A stretch of 64,000 nt of DNA from Auriscalpium vulgare. Taxonomy: Eukaryota > Basidiomycota > Agaricomycetes > Russulales > Auriscalpiaceae. Positions 1-10,706 of the stretch are shown here, in pieces. Positions within the stretch are counted from its first letter, which is position 1, and the number at the start of each line of letters is the position of its first letter. The stretch covers positions 1,922,001-1,986,000 of the forward strand of contig JAHBBC010000005.1 in NCBI GenBank assembly GCA_019915015.1. The letters run 5' to 3'. Below the pieces are notes generated by a model, which saw only the letters and a list, made by a program, of their open reading frames with translations, did not search any database and was not told where the DNA came from. The translations under genes and the position numbers were made by a program.

Positions 1-1582
1 CGGATTTTTGTTCGCAGTCCCCACGCATAGCTCCACAGTCAAACCCGACCAAGCTCCCTCCCTCCCCGCCCCAGGACTCAACGCTGTGTTCGCATTGACC
101 GCGGACGGTCAAGATCTCAGTGAGGAGGAGGAGCCCGAGCTATCGTACGACGAAGTCCCACGCAGCGATGCAGCGATCAAAGCCGACGAGCGACTAGTCC
201 ATGTTCGCGAATGGTTAGAAGATCCCGTGCGACCAGATCACCTTTCCGACCAAGAATTTGCGACTTTCGTCCGATACGCCCTTCGATTCTTCAGCACCGG
301 CAATCGACTCTATCGACGCTCAGGAGATGGCGCGCACAAGCTCATCCCCCACCCCAAGCGCCGTATCCAAGTCCTAGTCGACTGCCACGACAAAGTCGGA
401 CATCGCGGAGTCTTTGCGACTCGATCCCTAGTCGGAGAACGCTTCTGGTGGCCGTCCTATGAATCGGACGTTATGTGGTATGTTCGCACATGCCACCTCT
501 GTCAACAACGCCAGAAGCGACAGATCCTCATCCCTCCGACCGTCGCAACTCCCGCTCCCTTGTTCGCAAAGATCTACGTCGACACGCTGCACATGCCCGT
601 CTCCGGAGGATACCGCTATATCGTCCAAGGTCGCTGCTCACTTACGACCTACCCGGAGTTCTCCCTACTCAAGAAGGAGAACGCCGTCGCGATCGCGGAA
701 TGGATCTTCCAAAGCATCCTCTGTCGCTGGGGTTCCCTGTCGGAGGTCGTCACTGACAATGGCGGTCCTTTTGTCAAAGCCCTGGTTCATCTTGAGAAGA
801 AATACCACATACGCCACATTCGCATCTCAGGCTACAACTCTCGTGCTAACGGAATCGTCGAACGTGCTCATTATGACGTTCGGCAAGCACTCTACAAGGC
901 CGCGAATGGTGACCAGACCCAGTGGGCGCGCTGCGCTTTCTCGGTGTTCTGGTCGGAACGTATCACGGTTCGGAAGCGCATGGGCTGCTCCCCATACTTC
1001 GCTGTCACCGGATGTCACCCGATCATTCCCCTCGACATCTCTGAAGCGACGTACCTCCAGCCCCCTCCAGAATCTCTTCTCTCGACCACAGACCTCATCG
1101 CGCGACGGGCAATCGCACTGCAGAAACGACATGATCAAGTCTCCGCTCTCCGATCGGACGTATACGCTGAGCGACTCGCGAACGCTAGGAAGTTCGAAAA
1201 GGAACATTCGCACGTCATCAAGAACTTCGACTTCAAGCGAGGCGCTCTAGTCCTCATCCGACACACTGCAATCGAGAAGTCACTCAATCGGAAGATGCGC
1301 CCGCGCTACCTAGGACCCCTAGTCGTCGTCTCCCGCAATCGGGGAGGAGCATACATCGTCGCGGAGCTGGACGGCTCTGTACTCGACCGTCCGATCGCCG
1401 CATTTCGAGTCATCCCCTACTTCGCTCGCAAGGAGATTCCCTTCCACTTGTCCGACGTCGACATAGACACTCATCGACTACGCGAGTTAGAAGCCTCGAC
1501 GCAACACGGCAACGACGACGGCGAAGAGCCACCCCTTCCCGACGCACCCGATGACGAAGACGAAGTCACCGACCAAGGGTAG
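1..1582 (+). CDS. Retroelement Pol polyprotein, integrase part (5' partial)
   Basis: Inserts retroelement cDNA into chromosomes; acts in the nucleus as part of an integration complex. The frame is open from the window edge, so the N-terminal RT/RNase H part is missing. From about residue 115 there is an H2C2 zinc-binding domain (DCHDKVGHRG, then TCHLCQQ). The retroviral-type core follows with the DDE residues in YVDTLHMP, VVTDNGGPF and GIVERAH. After the core, residues about 420-490 look like a chromo/SH3-like C-terminal segment (KRGALVLIRHT...RPRYLGPLVVV). The tail is acidic (DDEDEVTD). No stop or frameshift is visible in this 1.58 kb, so the element may be young. The family call (Ty3/gypsy) rests on the H2C2 plus DDE arrangement. 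Confidence 0.93.
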   Translation, partial: GFLFAVPTHSSTVKPDQAPSLPAPGLNAVFALTADGQDLSEEEEPELSYDEVPRSDAAIKADERLVHVREWLEDPVRPDHLSDQEFATFVRYALRFFSTGNRLYRRSGDGAHKLIPHPKRRIQVLVDCHDKVGHRGVFATRSLVGERFWWPSYESDVMWYVRTCHLCQQRQKRQILIPPTVATPAPLFAKIYVDTLHMPVSGGYRYIVQGRCSLTTYPEFSLLKKENAVAIAEWIFQSILCRWGSLSEVVTDNGGPFVKALVHLEKKYHIRHIRISGYNSRANGIVERAHYDVRQALYKAANGDQTQWARCAFSVFWSERITVRKRMGCSPYFAVTGCHPIIPLDISEATYLQPPPESLLSTTDLIARRAIALQKRHDQVSALRSDVYAERLANARKFEKEHSHVIKNFDFKRGALVLIRHTAIEKSLNRKMRPRYLGPLVVVSRNRGGAYIVAELDGSVLDRPIAAFRVIPYFARKEIPFHLSDVDIDTHRLRELEASTQHGNDDGEEPPLPDAPDDEDEVTDQG

Positions 1583-1921
1583 AGAGTTCCGATCGCATCA
1601 TCCCCCCCGACATTCCTTTCCTTTTCCATCCCCATCACCAAGTCGCTCGCGTCGTATCGCTGTAGCGCAGGCCCACTCAAGATAAAGGGCCTTAGCCTAT
1701 GAAGGATTACTGAGGCTTAAACAAAAGTCATTAGTCCGACTTAGTCGGACGCCCACATTCTTTTATCATCACATATTCGGAGTCAAGTCGAAGTCCCCGC
1801 GCAGTCATCAACACAATCGGAGCAGGCACGAAAAGTCGTATTCACGTCAAGTCGCAAGAAAACAAGTCGCACTACAATTACAGGGTATCTACGAAGTCGC
1901 CTCACATCCCCGACCCGTCGC
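1583..1921 (+). other. Spacer with clustered AAGTCG motifs
   Basis: Noncoding spacer between the stop of integrase and the stop of the antisense gene. AAGTCG occurs about five times between about 1790 and 1900. No gene is seen. Confidence 0.5.
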
Positions 1922-3977
1922 CTACTCCTCGAACACCTCGTACCACTCGTCCTCCTCGCGCAGGATCCTCGGGACCTGCCCCGCCGCGTACGCCCTCCAG
2001 AGGGGCGCGTTGATCAAGCGGACGTCGCGCCACCAACCGTCAATGAACGAGTCGCGGAGGGCGAACATCTGGGCGAGTTCCTCCGAGCGCGACTTGCGCA
2101 CTTCCTTGACGATGAGCTTGATGCCCCCCGGAGTCCTGGCGCCCGAGACCGTCTCGACCGGCCCAGCGACGAGGTCTTGAAGCGAGGCGAAAGAGGGAAA
2201 CGCGATGAAGTCGCGTGGACGTGGACCGGGAGGGAGAATGTGCTGACGGAGCGCCTTGCCCTTGCCCTTGCCCTTGCTGGCGGTCGGACGCGCGGTCGCT
2301 GGTTGCGACGGACCTAAGAAAACGGTTAGCGCAGCCCCGAACAAGTCCAAGACAGGACTCACCTGCGACCGGCTCCTCCTCTGCCTCGAACACGTCGACC
2401 GGCGGCGTTTGCCACTCCGCGACCTCTTGCACCCACGAGCCTGCGCGTTCCGATCCTGAGCGCGGCACGTCAGTCGTCGCCTCGGGACTCGCCAAGAAGA
2501 GCCGACCGCTCTTACCTGGCACCGTCCGTTGCGTCTGCGACTCTGGCGGCATGTCTTGACGCGCTACTTCGACTTGATGCGACGGTCCGGCCTCTTGAGT
2601 CATGTCGACGTCCATGTTGGCTAGTGCGGGGACGGCGGCGGCGACAGGCGGCGGAGGCTTGCCGATGAAGGAACGGGGAGGACCTAAGAAGGGATCAACA
2701 ACGAAGTCAGCAGTGCTCGGAGGACGACACAGGGGGTACTCACCTTGTGCCGACGCCCGTGTCTCCTTGCGCGCGGTCTCATGCGCCCTCTTCGGAGCCT
2801 TGAAAGCAGGGCCGGAGTCTTCTCGATCGGGAGTCGCTGACGCGACCCGCTTGTGGCCTGCGACTGGTATAACCGCTTCTGTCTTGTGTCCGGCCGCCGC
2901 GGACGCCTTCCGCGCAAGCATAGTCGCTACGAGCCTACGTCAACAGCGGCGGCCAGGAGAAAGGAAAAGGGACATACCGCGCGCTTCGGCTTCACTCCAC
3001 CGACACCCCTTCTTCGCCTTTCTGCACTTCTCGCACTCCACGGTCCATCCCGACGGCTTGAGGGTCGCCTTGTAGCGACAATCGATCCGCCCATCCGAGC
3101 CTGTCTCCGCGCAGTAGTCGCAAGCCTGTGGAAGAGTCAGCATGCGGTCGGAGAACAAAAGCGATCAGGACTTACCGCTTTGCCCTTGTAGTTAAACTCG
3201 CCGACTTGGATGCGAGTGACGAGAGCGTCGGCGTGCGCCTTCGCGAACTGCATCCGGGTGCTGAACTCCCTATCCGACTCGCCTTTACGTCGGCGAGCGA
3301 CGACGGACTCCGCGACGTGAGGAGCGACCTCGACGATCTCGTCGCTCCCCGACTCGTGTACCTCGCCGTCTTCAGACGACTCCGTCTCCGGGACCTCCTC
3401 GACCGCGATCGGAGCCAGCGACACTGCACGAGCAGAAGTCGGCTGGTAGGGTGGAGGGATCGAGCGGCGAGGCTGTACAGGGAGAGGAGCGGGAGATGGC
3501 TGTGCAGGAACAAGCGGTGCGACGAACGCGTCCGGCGCGGCGTCGCTGGCGAGCATCTGCTGGAAGTACTCGTCATCGTCTACCTGGAGGAAGAAGTCAG
3601 TCGCAAAAGCATCATTCAAGAAACAAGGGCGTACCTCAGGCTCTACGGCCAGCTCCGACGCGTCGTAGAGGGCTTCCCGGGCCAGCTCCTTCCACTCAGG
3701 ACTGCCGTGCGCCCGGTAGATCGCGCGGAAATCCACGATGATTTCTGCGAGTCGCGCCTCGACGTTCGGATAGGCGTGGCCGAAAGCCTGACGAGAAGCG
3801 GATCAGTCGCAATGTTGCGCAGAGGATCAAAAGGTTACTCACAATCGCCTTGGCCATGTTGCGCACCCATTGGAGTTTTTCGGCTGCGCTTGCGTCGGCA
3901 GACCACTGATTGAAGACGCGTTCGAGTTGGCGGACAACGCTATCGTCGGTGAGTCGGCGAGGAGTGGGGGCAGACAT
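1922..3977 (-). CDS. Antisense multi-exon gene inside the retroelement, Cys-cluster protein
   Basis: Function unknown. Starts at the ATG at 3977 (MSAPTPRR). Readable exons are 3843-3977, 3634-3787, 3177-3582, 2978-3125 and a fourth-intron acceptor opening at 2926, then further exons to the stop at 1922. The introns are about 50 bp, GT-AG, and the frames join cleanly. The middle exon encodes a Cys cluster (ACDYCAE...DCRYK...CEKCRKAKKGCRW) reminiscent of, but not identical to, Zn-cluster/zinc-knuckle motifs. It is followed by basic and Pro-rich segments and a C-terminus with a conserved look (ILPPGPRPRDF ... WWRDVRLINAP). Spliced introns mean it is not expressed from the sense genomic RNA. It could be a captured host gene, an accessory retroelement gene, or a host gene with the retroelement beside it. 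Confidence 0.7.
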
Positions 3978-4467
3978 TTTCAAGAGAGCGCCAGTGGTAG
4001 GAAGGCAGGAAGATGGAGCCTCCGACTCGCGATCGCACGCCTTTTATGCGATTCCGACGTCCCCATTGTCCCCTAGCAATTCGTTCGACTTCGCAGAATT
4101 TTCGATCGCGCCCTTGTGCTGCCTGCGACGTGCCGACGAATACCGGACTCCGACTCCACGTCTCCGCCTCACCTGCGATCGCCTTTGGTAGCCAAGTACA
4201 CCTTCCCGGCTGCATGACGCGCCGCGCCTAGCCCATGACATCACCACGGCGCCTACGTCTTCATCCAGTATCGACCCTTCCTGCGACGACCCTCCAGACT
4301 CGCACGTTCGCCTCCGACCTGGGTATTTTCCGCCGACCTCGCCCGCCGCAGTCATCCGATCCCGACCGACTCCGCTAATCGCTTCCGACATGCCCGCTAT
4401 TCGTCTCCGACTCCCCCGCCATTCAATTCGCTTTCCGACTACTCCCGTACGACTGCATCGCCTCGAC

Positions 4468-4507
4468 GCACTGACCGTGGATGGTCAGGTTCTCAGTGAG
4501 GAGGAGG
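4468..4507 (+). repeat. Repeat of a pol-coding segment near the 3' tail
   Basis: About 40 bases match positions 92-131 of the pol frame with a few mismatches (both read LT-DGQ-LSEEE). The match ends at a GA-rich run directly before TGACAAG. Confidence 0.6.
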
Positions 4508-5334
4508 TGACAAGCCCCGTCCCGCGCTGGGAGGGGATCTCGACTGTCTTTTCGCATTTTCGACCAAGTCCTCGGTCACGTGACCTCGGCCTTCCTGCGC
4601 CACGATCGGAACGCCCCGCCGACTCCCACGCTGCTCGCACCACGCGCCCCCAGTCGCCACACGCTCGCCAGCACAGCATTTCCCACGCCCGTCACGACGC
4701 ATCAGATTTCCATCAGACTCGCACAGCCTGGTCGCACGACAGCCACGCTCGGCGCTACGCAGCTCCGGAGCTCTCACGCCATCCGAGTACCGCCTCAGTC
4801 GCTCATTGTCCGCTTGCCCATTGTCCGCCACACGAGTCCGACTACCCCGACGTCCTCCGATTCAGCGCTACCAACTCGCCCGCTTCCCTCCGATGCGCCC
4901 TAGCGCCTTACGACCCGCGCTACGCCCCCGCAGTCAAGACGCGACTTGCGATCGACACGTGACCCAATCGCGACGCGTGTCGGGAGTGTGGCACTCCGAA
5001 CGTTCGCAATCGGAAGACGCAGCCTCGTGCCCACATCATCGGACCACTGTTATCGCGCTCGATATGGCGCTCCTTGTCCGTTCCCGCGCTCCCCGACGCT
5101 GTTTCTCACAGTCGACGACAGAGAGGATCGTTTCCCGCGCCGCCTCCTTTGTCCTTTGACAGCGCTGATCGCTCGCTCGACACCGTTCCCCGCCTCGCTC
5201 CTCGTCGTCTGACCGGCGCATGACCTCTACTCATTGTTCGTACTATTTCATATGACGCCGCTATCTTGTTTTCTTTGTCTTTTCCGATGTCTCCGTACTT
5301 ACTCGATCGGACACGCACTATACTCGTCGCATCG

Positions 5335-5343
5335 TATAAATAG
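5335..5343 (+). promoter_or_regulatory. TATA box in the LTR-like tail
   Basis: TATAAATAG in a pyrimidine-rich, gene-free stretch. The position fits the U3 promoter of an LTR, with R/U5 downstream to about 5750. Confidence 0.5.
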
Positions 5344-5759
5344 TCGTCGGATACTCTGCGAAATGCAAGTTACGTTCCCCCCTCATCGCTCCGAGCACAA
5401 GTCGTGCACTCTCGCCCTCGTCGTATCGTATAGCGGTCAACATCGGTTGACTGCTCTCGCGCCTCAGCCTCAGTCGTCGCCTTAGCCTTTGTTCTCGCTT
5501 CCCGTCTTATCTCCCTCATCTTGATCCATCGTTGTTGCCCCTTTGCCCGAGTCCTCGATCGCAGTCGCGTCGCAGCCTTCCGACGTCGTACGTCGAAGTC
5601 TTGCTTTCCGATCGGTCGGAGAGTCGATCGATCGCCTCGTCGCTGCTGCGCTCTCGATCGGATCGCTGTACGATTGATCGGAGACGGTCGTCGCTTACTC
5701 CGGGACTCCTGACGCTCGCTCGCACACACACCGACATCTCTGCAGCGCTCTAGGGATTG

Positions 5760-6636
5760 GTGCTACGTTACGCATTCCGCCCTACTACCTGGTTGTGTCC
5801 ATCACCGGTCACTCATTCAATGTATTACTCGCCCCTTAGACACCCTCTGTAGGCTGTATGTATCACGCACGTACATTCTCATTATCCTGAACGATGTTCG
5901 TGTCACTCGCTCTTTGCAAACTGCTCCGTCGACGGATGCGTGACCGCGTGACCCGACTGCCGACATGCCGTCTGCCACTCGTCCGCTGTCATCACCAGAG
6001 GTGGCCACCCCTCCCGCGGCCGAGCACGCTGGTTCGTGTCCGAGGCGATGTGGACTGCATCAAGCTCTCTGCACGCAAAGAAGGTCAGTGCGTCTGGTCG
6101 GACGCTGCAGCGCTATTACTCACTGCGCCCGCGCCGATCGACATCCTAAACGGGCAGGTATTCGGAGACCGGCTCGCGCCTCGCGGCACGGCACGGACAA
6201 GCGGCGTGGGCGGGTTCAGTCTCAAGGGCTTCAGGCCCTCATGAGCTCGCTTACCGGTGTAGACAAGGAAAATATCTGGGGCGACAGAAACTAAAGGAGA
6301 GCGCGACGCGCTGAGCGACGCGTCAACGCGTGATATCCCAATATATTAATGATAACCACAGACACGTCAGTGTCACGCGGTCGAGCGGCCTGAGGTATTA
6401 AGAGTGTATTGGGAGTGCAGCGCTCAAGGAGACTCAGGCTGTGGCAGATGAGCACGATAGATAGCATTACTCAGATCGAGTGCATTGGCGTTGTTGCCAA
6501 TGCAAGGGGTACAGAGGCTGGCGGTACGGTGGGAACTAATGCTCTCGTTCTCACGACACAACCCCACAGTTGGGTTTCACCCAATGCGGCCGCGGTCGCG
6601 ACCCGCCGCGATCGATCGTCCCAGAGGACGGCACGC
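5760..6636. other. Intergenic, no gene recognised
   Basis: Unique-looking sequence between the retroelement tail and the next transposon. Short open frames only, without splice structure or recognisable protein sequence. Confidence 0.5.
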
Positions 6637-7898
6637 TCTCAAGCCCAGTGAGAAGCGGTTCTGCGCCCTTATGCCTACCTATGCGCAAAGCTGCGCTGAT
6701 CTGCGCTCGCAGATTTTGGCATAAAAGTGAACTATTGCATATTTTTTATGCGCTCGTATGCGTCCCCGATCTGTCAAAAGCTGCTCTATTATGCATAAAT
6801 GTGCTCGATTATGTGTAAATATGTGTTGTACAGGTTTTGCGCACACTGGCACAGATCCCAGCACAACCGATGATCTACCAATCCCGCCCGGCTGCCGTCC
6901 TAAACACCCCGATGACCTCCCGAGACGCTCCAGGATAATATGGGAGACCTATAATGCAATATCAGTCGATGGGAGCGCCGCAGCCGCATAGGTCACGGTC
7001 ACGCACCTGGGTTTTACACTACTCGCTGGGGTGGTGTACGAATGGTCAGCATATGCTGACGACAATAGACGTGCCACGTACCGAGCGGGCGATGCTCGCT
7101 TGGGCGCATACATGCAGCTGCAAGACCATTAGCGTCGCATACGAGTACGGAACATACAACTCACACTGTTGATACGTTCATACATCCCGAGGGCTTAAGC
7201 TGCTGGAAAACGACGGACGGGTGAGTATATGCGCTGAGGGAGAGCAAGAACTCACATCCAAAGGCAGTCCGGCCTGTATGCCGAGGGCCGGGGGCTGGCT
7301 GGTAGGCTATGAGCTGCAGCCAGCCTGAGGTTGACACAATGTGCGAGGTATGATGAGGCAAGAGCGGACAAGCGAATGGATAGGGCACAGGAGGAGGGAA
7401 TGGAGGTAGGGTAGTAGATGGTGGTAAGAGGCAGAGGGGCGGCGGGCAAAGGCAGTCGAGATATAGAATCCTGTGAGGCAGTCTTCCCACGGGTCGAGAG
7501 CGAGAACGGGTGTGCTGAGAGCGTCGCACTGTGCACAGAGCAGGCGGCTGTGCGCGAGCAGAGGCGCGAGCGCGATGCGACGCGCGTGCAGAGTCGCGTG
7601 CAGGGGCGCGATGCGAGTCTGCGACGCACGCGCACAGAGGACCGCGACGCGACTCGGACACGCGCGCGCGCAGAGGCGGGAGCAGAGCAACACGACGCTG
7701 CGGCTATGCACGGGGAGCAGGAAAAAGTGCGCGTGAACGCCTTGCCTGCGCCCTCTGCCCTCCTCTGCCCAGCGGGCCGACAGCTCCGATCGGCAAAATC
7801 ACGTCTCAACGCACATCAACGCATACATTGGCACAACTAAGCATAGCTACGCATAGGCCGGCATAGGTACGCAGAACGGGTTCTCACTGGGTCTCAAG
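6637..7898. mobile_element. Non-autonomous TIR DNA transposon with 7-bp target-site duplication
   Basis: The element proper is 6644-7891 (1248 bp). It starts CCCAGTGAGAA and ends with the exact reverse complement TTCTCACTGGG. The inverted similarity continues inward for about 60 bases (GTTCTGCG..., CCTATGC...). The ends are flanked immediately by TCTCAAG at 6637-6643 and 7892-7898, a perfect 7-bp direct repeat. Subterminal zones are rich in TATGC/GCATA motifs. The interior has no transposase frame and contains a CGCG/GCAGAG low-complexity stretch around 7530-7700. A 7-8 bp duplication is typical of hAT and KDZ-type elements, but the superfamily is not proven. Confidence 0.8.
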
Positions 7899-8037
7899 AC
7901 TCAGCATACCTGTGCGCATGGCTCGGACTTCGCCGACTCTAATGTCCGCTCGGTGATCCCCGGCCCCGGCTCCCCTCCTCCCCTACGAGCAAGGACACAC
8001 CCCCAGGACGGCTGGGAACGAGACCACGGGATAACCT

Positions 8038-8635
8038 GACCAGACTTGGTTTGCGGCGGTGGGACGTTCGGCCACCGCGTAGAGCTGGTTCATTCTCTTG
8101 CCCACCGGCTCGCGCAACGGGTTGATCACTTCGTTCGCGGGTGTGAGCTTGACTCGAGGAAGTGGGCGCCCTCCGCAGTGATATATGTAGGCGTTGCGGC
8201 CGTACGCGGAACGCGCCTTGCGACTGGCGGCACGCATGGCGGCAGAGACTGGCGGCACCTTGTGCGGGTTATAGCCGAACGCGTGGACCGGCATTAGCCA
8301 CAACGTGCTTGTGCTGAAGCGGTACTGGACACAAACCGCATTCGCAGTCGAAAGCGAGCATAAACGATCGGGCGCTCTTCATGTTGCAGTACGCACGGAC
8401 GTTGTTCCGCCCATGCGAAAGTCGAGGTTGAGGACAGGTACGACGTCGGGATCCCCACGATCAGGATGCCGCTTTGCGACTGCCTCGCCATCACCTGGTG
8501 AGGTGCGGCGAGAGGTGAGTGAGAATGCGATGGGAGCGAGGGAGAGGTAAGAAAAACAGCTTGTGCGCCGGTCAAGCTGCGCGGTCATGGCTTCCTCCGA
8601 ATCCGAGAGCGAGAGACTTTGGAAAATGAAGACAT
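8038..8635 (-). pseudogene. Decayed copy A of a three-copy unknown gene family
   Basis: Homologous to the intact gene at 37694-38452. The first exon begins at an ATG at 8635 but has lost one base after the SKVSR segment, which shifts the frame. The intron donor GTACGT is changed to GTTTTT. The second exon survives in pieces (GDGEAVAK..., then HAFGYNPHKVPPVS, GRNAYIYHCGGRPLPRVKL) in different frames, and the C-terminal RVRF tail is missing. The matching TATA region around 8740 (ATATAAGCG on the minus strand) is still recognisable. This copy should not make the family protein. Confidence 0.75.
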
Positions 8636-8639
8636 TCAA

Positions 8640-9250
8640 TGAGAAGATAGAGATATAGTGGGCAGGAAAGATCGCAGAATATGCTATGGGAGATGATCGT
8701 GAACAACAAACTCGGGGAGGCGGAGCAGTCACAAGGGACGCTTATATCTTGCTCTTCGAAAAAAAGACCGAACCGCGGATAGTTTTGAACGAGTCGGGTG
8801 GTGCTTTGGGCCGGGTTCAGACCCACTGTCTCCAGAAGTCGCCCCACGAGAGCCAGGATATGAAGGATGATTCTCTTCGTGTGCACGGCAGAGTGCAACA
8901 CGACGGTCGACTGGAAGACCGACTATCCAAGGAGTGGTTTCTCAGACGCGAACTTCGTTGCGCGAACGTATTTTCAATTTGGGTCCCTGTTTCGGGATAA
9001 TAGATGTTGTGGCTGTGCAATCCGATTAGATGTAGGCTAGTTTCTCCCTGTTCATCTCTTCGTCTCTTTCGTGGTGACCAGGCACAATAACAACGCCGCA
9101 TATATTTAAACATGTTGTCCGTGATTACAGATCATGACTCTGTCTACGTCTACATTGTCGGGACCTGCCCAGCACTCGGAGCACGTTGTACATACAATCC
9201 TTCCCTGGGAGGCAGTGCTTGCTCAACGACTGCGGCGCTAATTCGAAGGG
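8640..9250. other. Upstream flank of copy A plus intergenic DNA
   Basis: To about 8870 the sequence matches the promoter flanks of the two other family copies. Beyond that no gene is recognised. Confidence 0.5.
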
Positions 9251-9251
9251 G

Positions 9252-10420
9252 TCACAGAAGGTCGAGCTCCGGGTTTATATCCTCATCCTCATCAGGGCCG
9301 AGGATGTCGTCAATGATGTTGCCAGTGTCGATGCGCGTGTTGTCAGATTCGTCCGTGTTGCTGGTAGGCTGGAGGCAGCTGATTACAAGATAGCCCACAG
9401 CGAGATCCAAGAGATACACACCTTCCGTCCGCCGGCATCAAGATTGAGTACGACTTTTTTAGGCTTGCTCGAGTTATGTACGTTGACTTGGAAGAGATCG
9501 CCCACATTCACTGCATCGAGCACGTTAGATACTCAAATGTTAATGTGAGCATGGTATGCACACGTACCAGTATCGATCCCTGTCTCAGGGTCTATGAACC
9601 TGCCAATATAGGTTTGAATGGATTCATCCGGTAATTGGGCTTGGATGACGAGGATTTCTGGCGGTGGATATTGCCTTAGAAATTAATTGTAAACGGTCCA
9701 GAGAGCGGTAAACAGACAAACCCGCTGAGTCATCGTCTTGAAACGGCGAGAGAGAGGTGCCGGTGCCTTGTTTGTTGACCGGAGGCTTAGCAGCTTGTGA
9801 GGATTATCAGCAGGACGAACATTACTAGAACGCACGGCTGCCACCAACCTTTGTCTCCTTTTTGAAGATCCCGCTCTCTAGCTCTCACACTGACTTTCTG
9901 GGGAAATAATTGGTTTGGTAAAGGAGAAATGGGAGCGGGAAAAATGTCGCTACTCACAGTCAACTCCCTCGAGAAGTTCACATAGGCTGCACCAAATTTG
10001 CGAGCCATGGTCACTTTTTTGAAGTAACTGACATTTTCGATGGCAAGGCTGGCCGCTTTCGTGCTACGTTGCCGAGGTCCTCCAGGTCAACAACCTCGTC
10101 CGAGCTGAGCGACATAAAGACTACATACCTTGCCATGAAATTGATGAGGTCTGTCTCTTCTTCAAAGTTAATAAGTTCTTTATCCCGGAGTGTTGCCAGC
10201 GACGTCAACGCCACGTCGTACTTCACAACAGTTTTGCGAATCTTGAAGTCCGGGAAGAATGGTACCACATCAACGAATAGTTTGAAGACGACGTCAGCGG
10301 GGACCGAGATGGAGATCATGGTTGATGAGATATTGAAAAGGTGTGAGCAGTTTGACGACCCTCTCAGAAACATCTCGATATAAATACTGCAGCTGTGTAG
10401 GCGTGTTTAGGTCTGGGGGC
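9252..10420 (-). CDS. Unknown multi-exon gene with acidic C-terminus
   Basis: Not recognised. Exon-like segments on the minus strand join across short GT-AG introns. An upstream segment reads YRDVSERVVKLLTPFQYLI. Next comes KIRKTVVKYDVALTSLATL with LINFEEETDLINFMA, then a splice into AIENVSYFKKVTMARKFG. After that come KVSVRARERDLQKGDK, then EILVIQAQLPDESIQTYIG, VLDAVNVGDLFQVNV, and a last exon NIIDDILGPDEDEDINPELD ending at the stop at 9252. The frames are too coherent to be chance, but one splice near 9690-9730 does not keep frame as I read it. The 5' end is unclear and may lie slightly beyond 10420. It could be an intact gene with a misread intron or a recently broken one. Confidence 0.5.
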
Positions 10421-10706
10421 GGTGCAGTTGAGCGTAAGGCCTTGCGTGTACATCAGGCTCATTCCGGGGCTTTGGCGAGCGCGCCGACCATATGCAGAAC
10501 AAGAGGGCGGAGAACAATAGCTGGATGACCGATCACATTGTAACCAAGCGAACACACATATTTGTTTGGATTGAATTGCTATTATCGGAGAATTTGTATT
10601 TACAAATTCTCACAGTAGGCGCCCGGATTCAGTGGGGGTTTCAAGACGTCCGAGTCGCTCATTGGCTATCCCCACTTTCCCTAGTGCACATACCTTCGAC
10701 CTCCCC

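Larger units (their letters stand above)
1..5760 (+). mobile_element. 3' part of a Ty3/gypsy LTR retroelement with extra antisense gene
   Basis: The block starts inside a pol reading frame (integrase ends at 1582) and runs to an LTR-like tail. CGAC/GTCG-rich composition is uniform from 1 to about 5750 and changes after that, which is why the block is treated as one element. A TATA box at 5335-5343 sits in the tail, as expected for the U3 of an LTR. A purine run at 4498-4507 followed directly by TGACAAG at 4508 is a candidate polypurine tract and LTR start. The 5' LTR and the rest of pol lie outside the window, so the LTR cannot be confirmed by comparing two copies and the right edge is approximate. 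Confidence 0.65.

Noticed and set aside
211..1250. Other-frame open frames inside the integrase region
   Set aside because: Shadows of the pol frame; they lack motifs while the pol frame has complete H2C2 and DDE sites.
4390..5760. Open frames in the LTR-like tail (up to 190 codons)
   Set aside because: Arg/Pro/His-rich translations in several frames at once, caused by CGAC-rich composition; no domain or splice structure apart from the short pol-derived repeat.
7161..7866. Long open frames on both strands inside the TIR element
   Set aside because: Produced by a GC-rich low-complexity stretch; all frames are open and Arg/Ala-rich, with no transposase motif.
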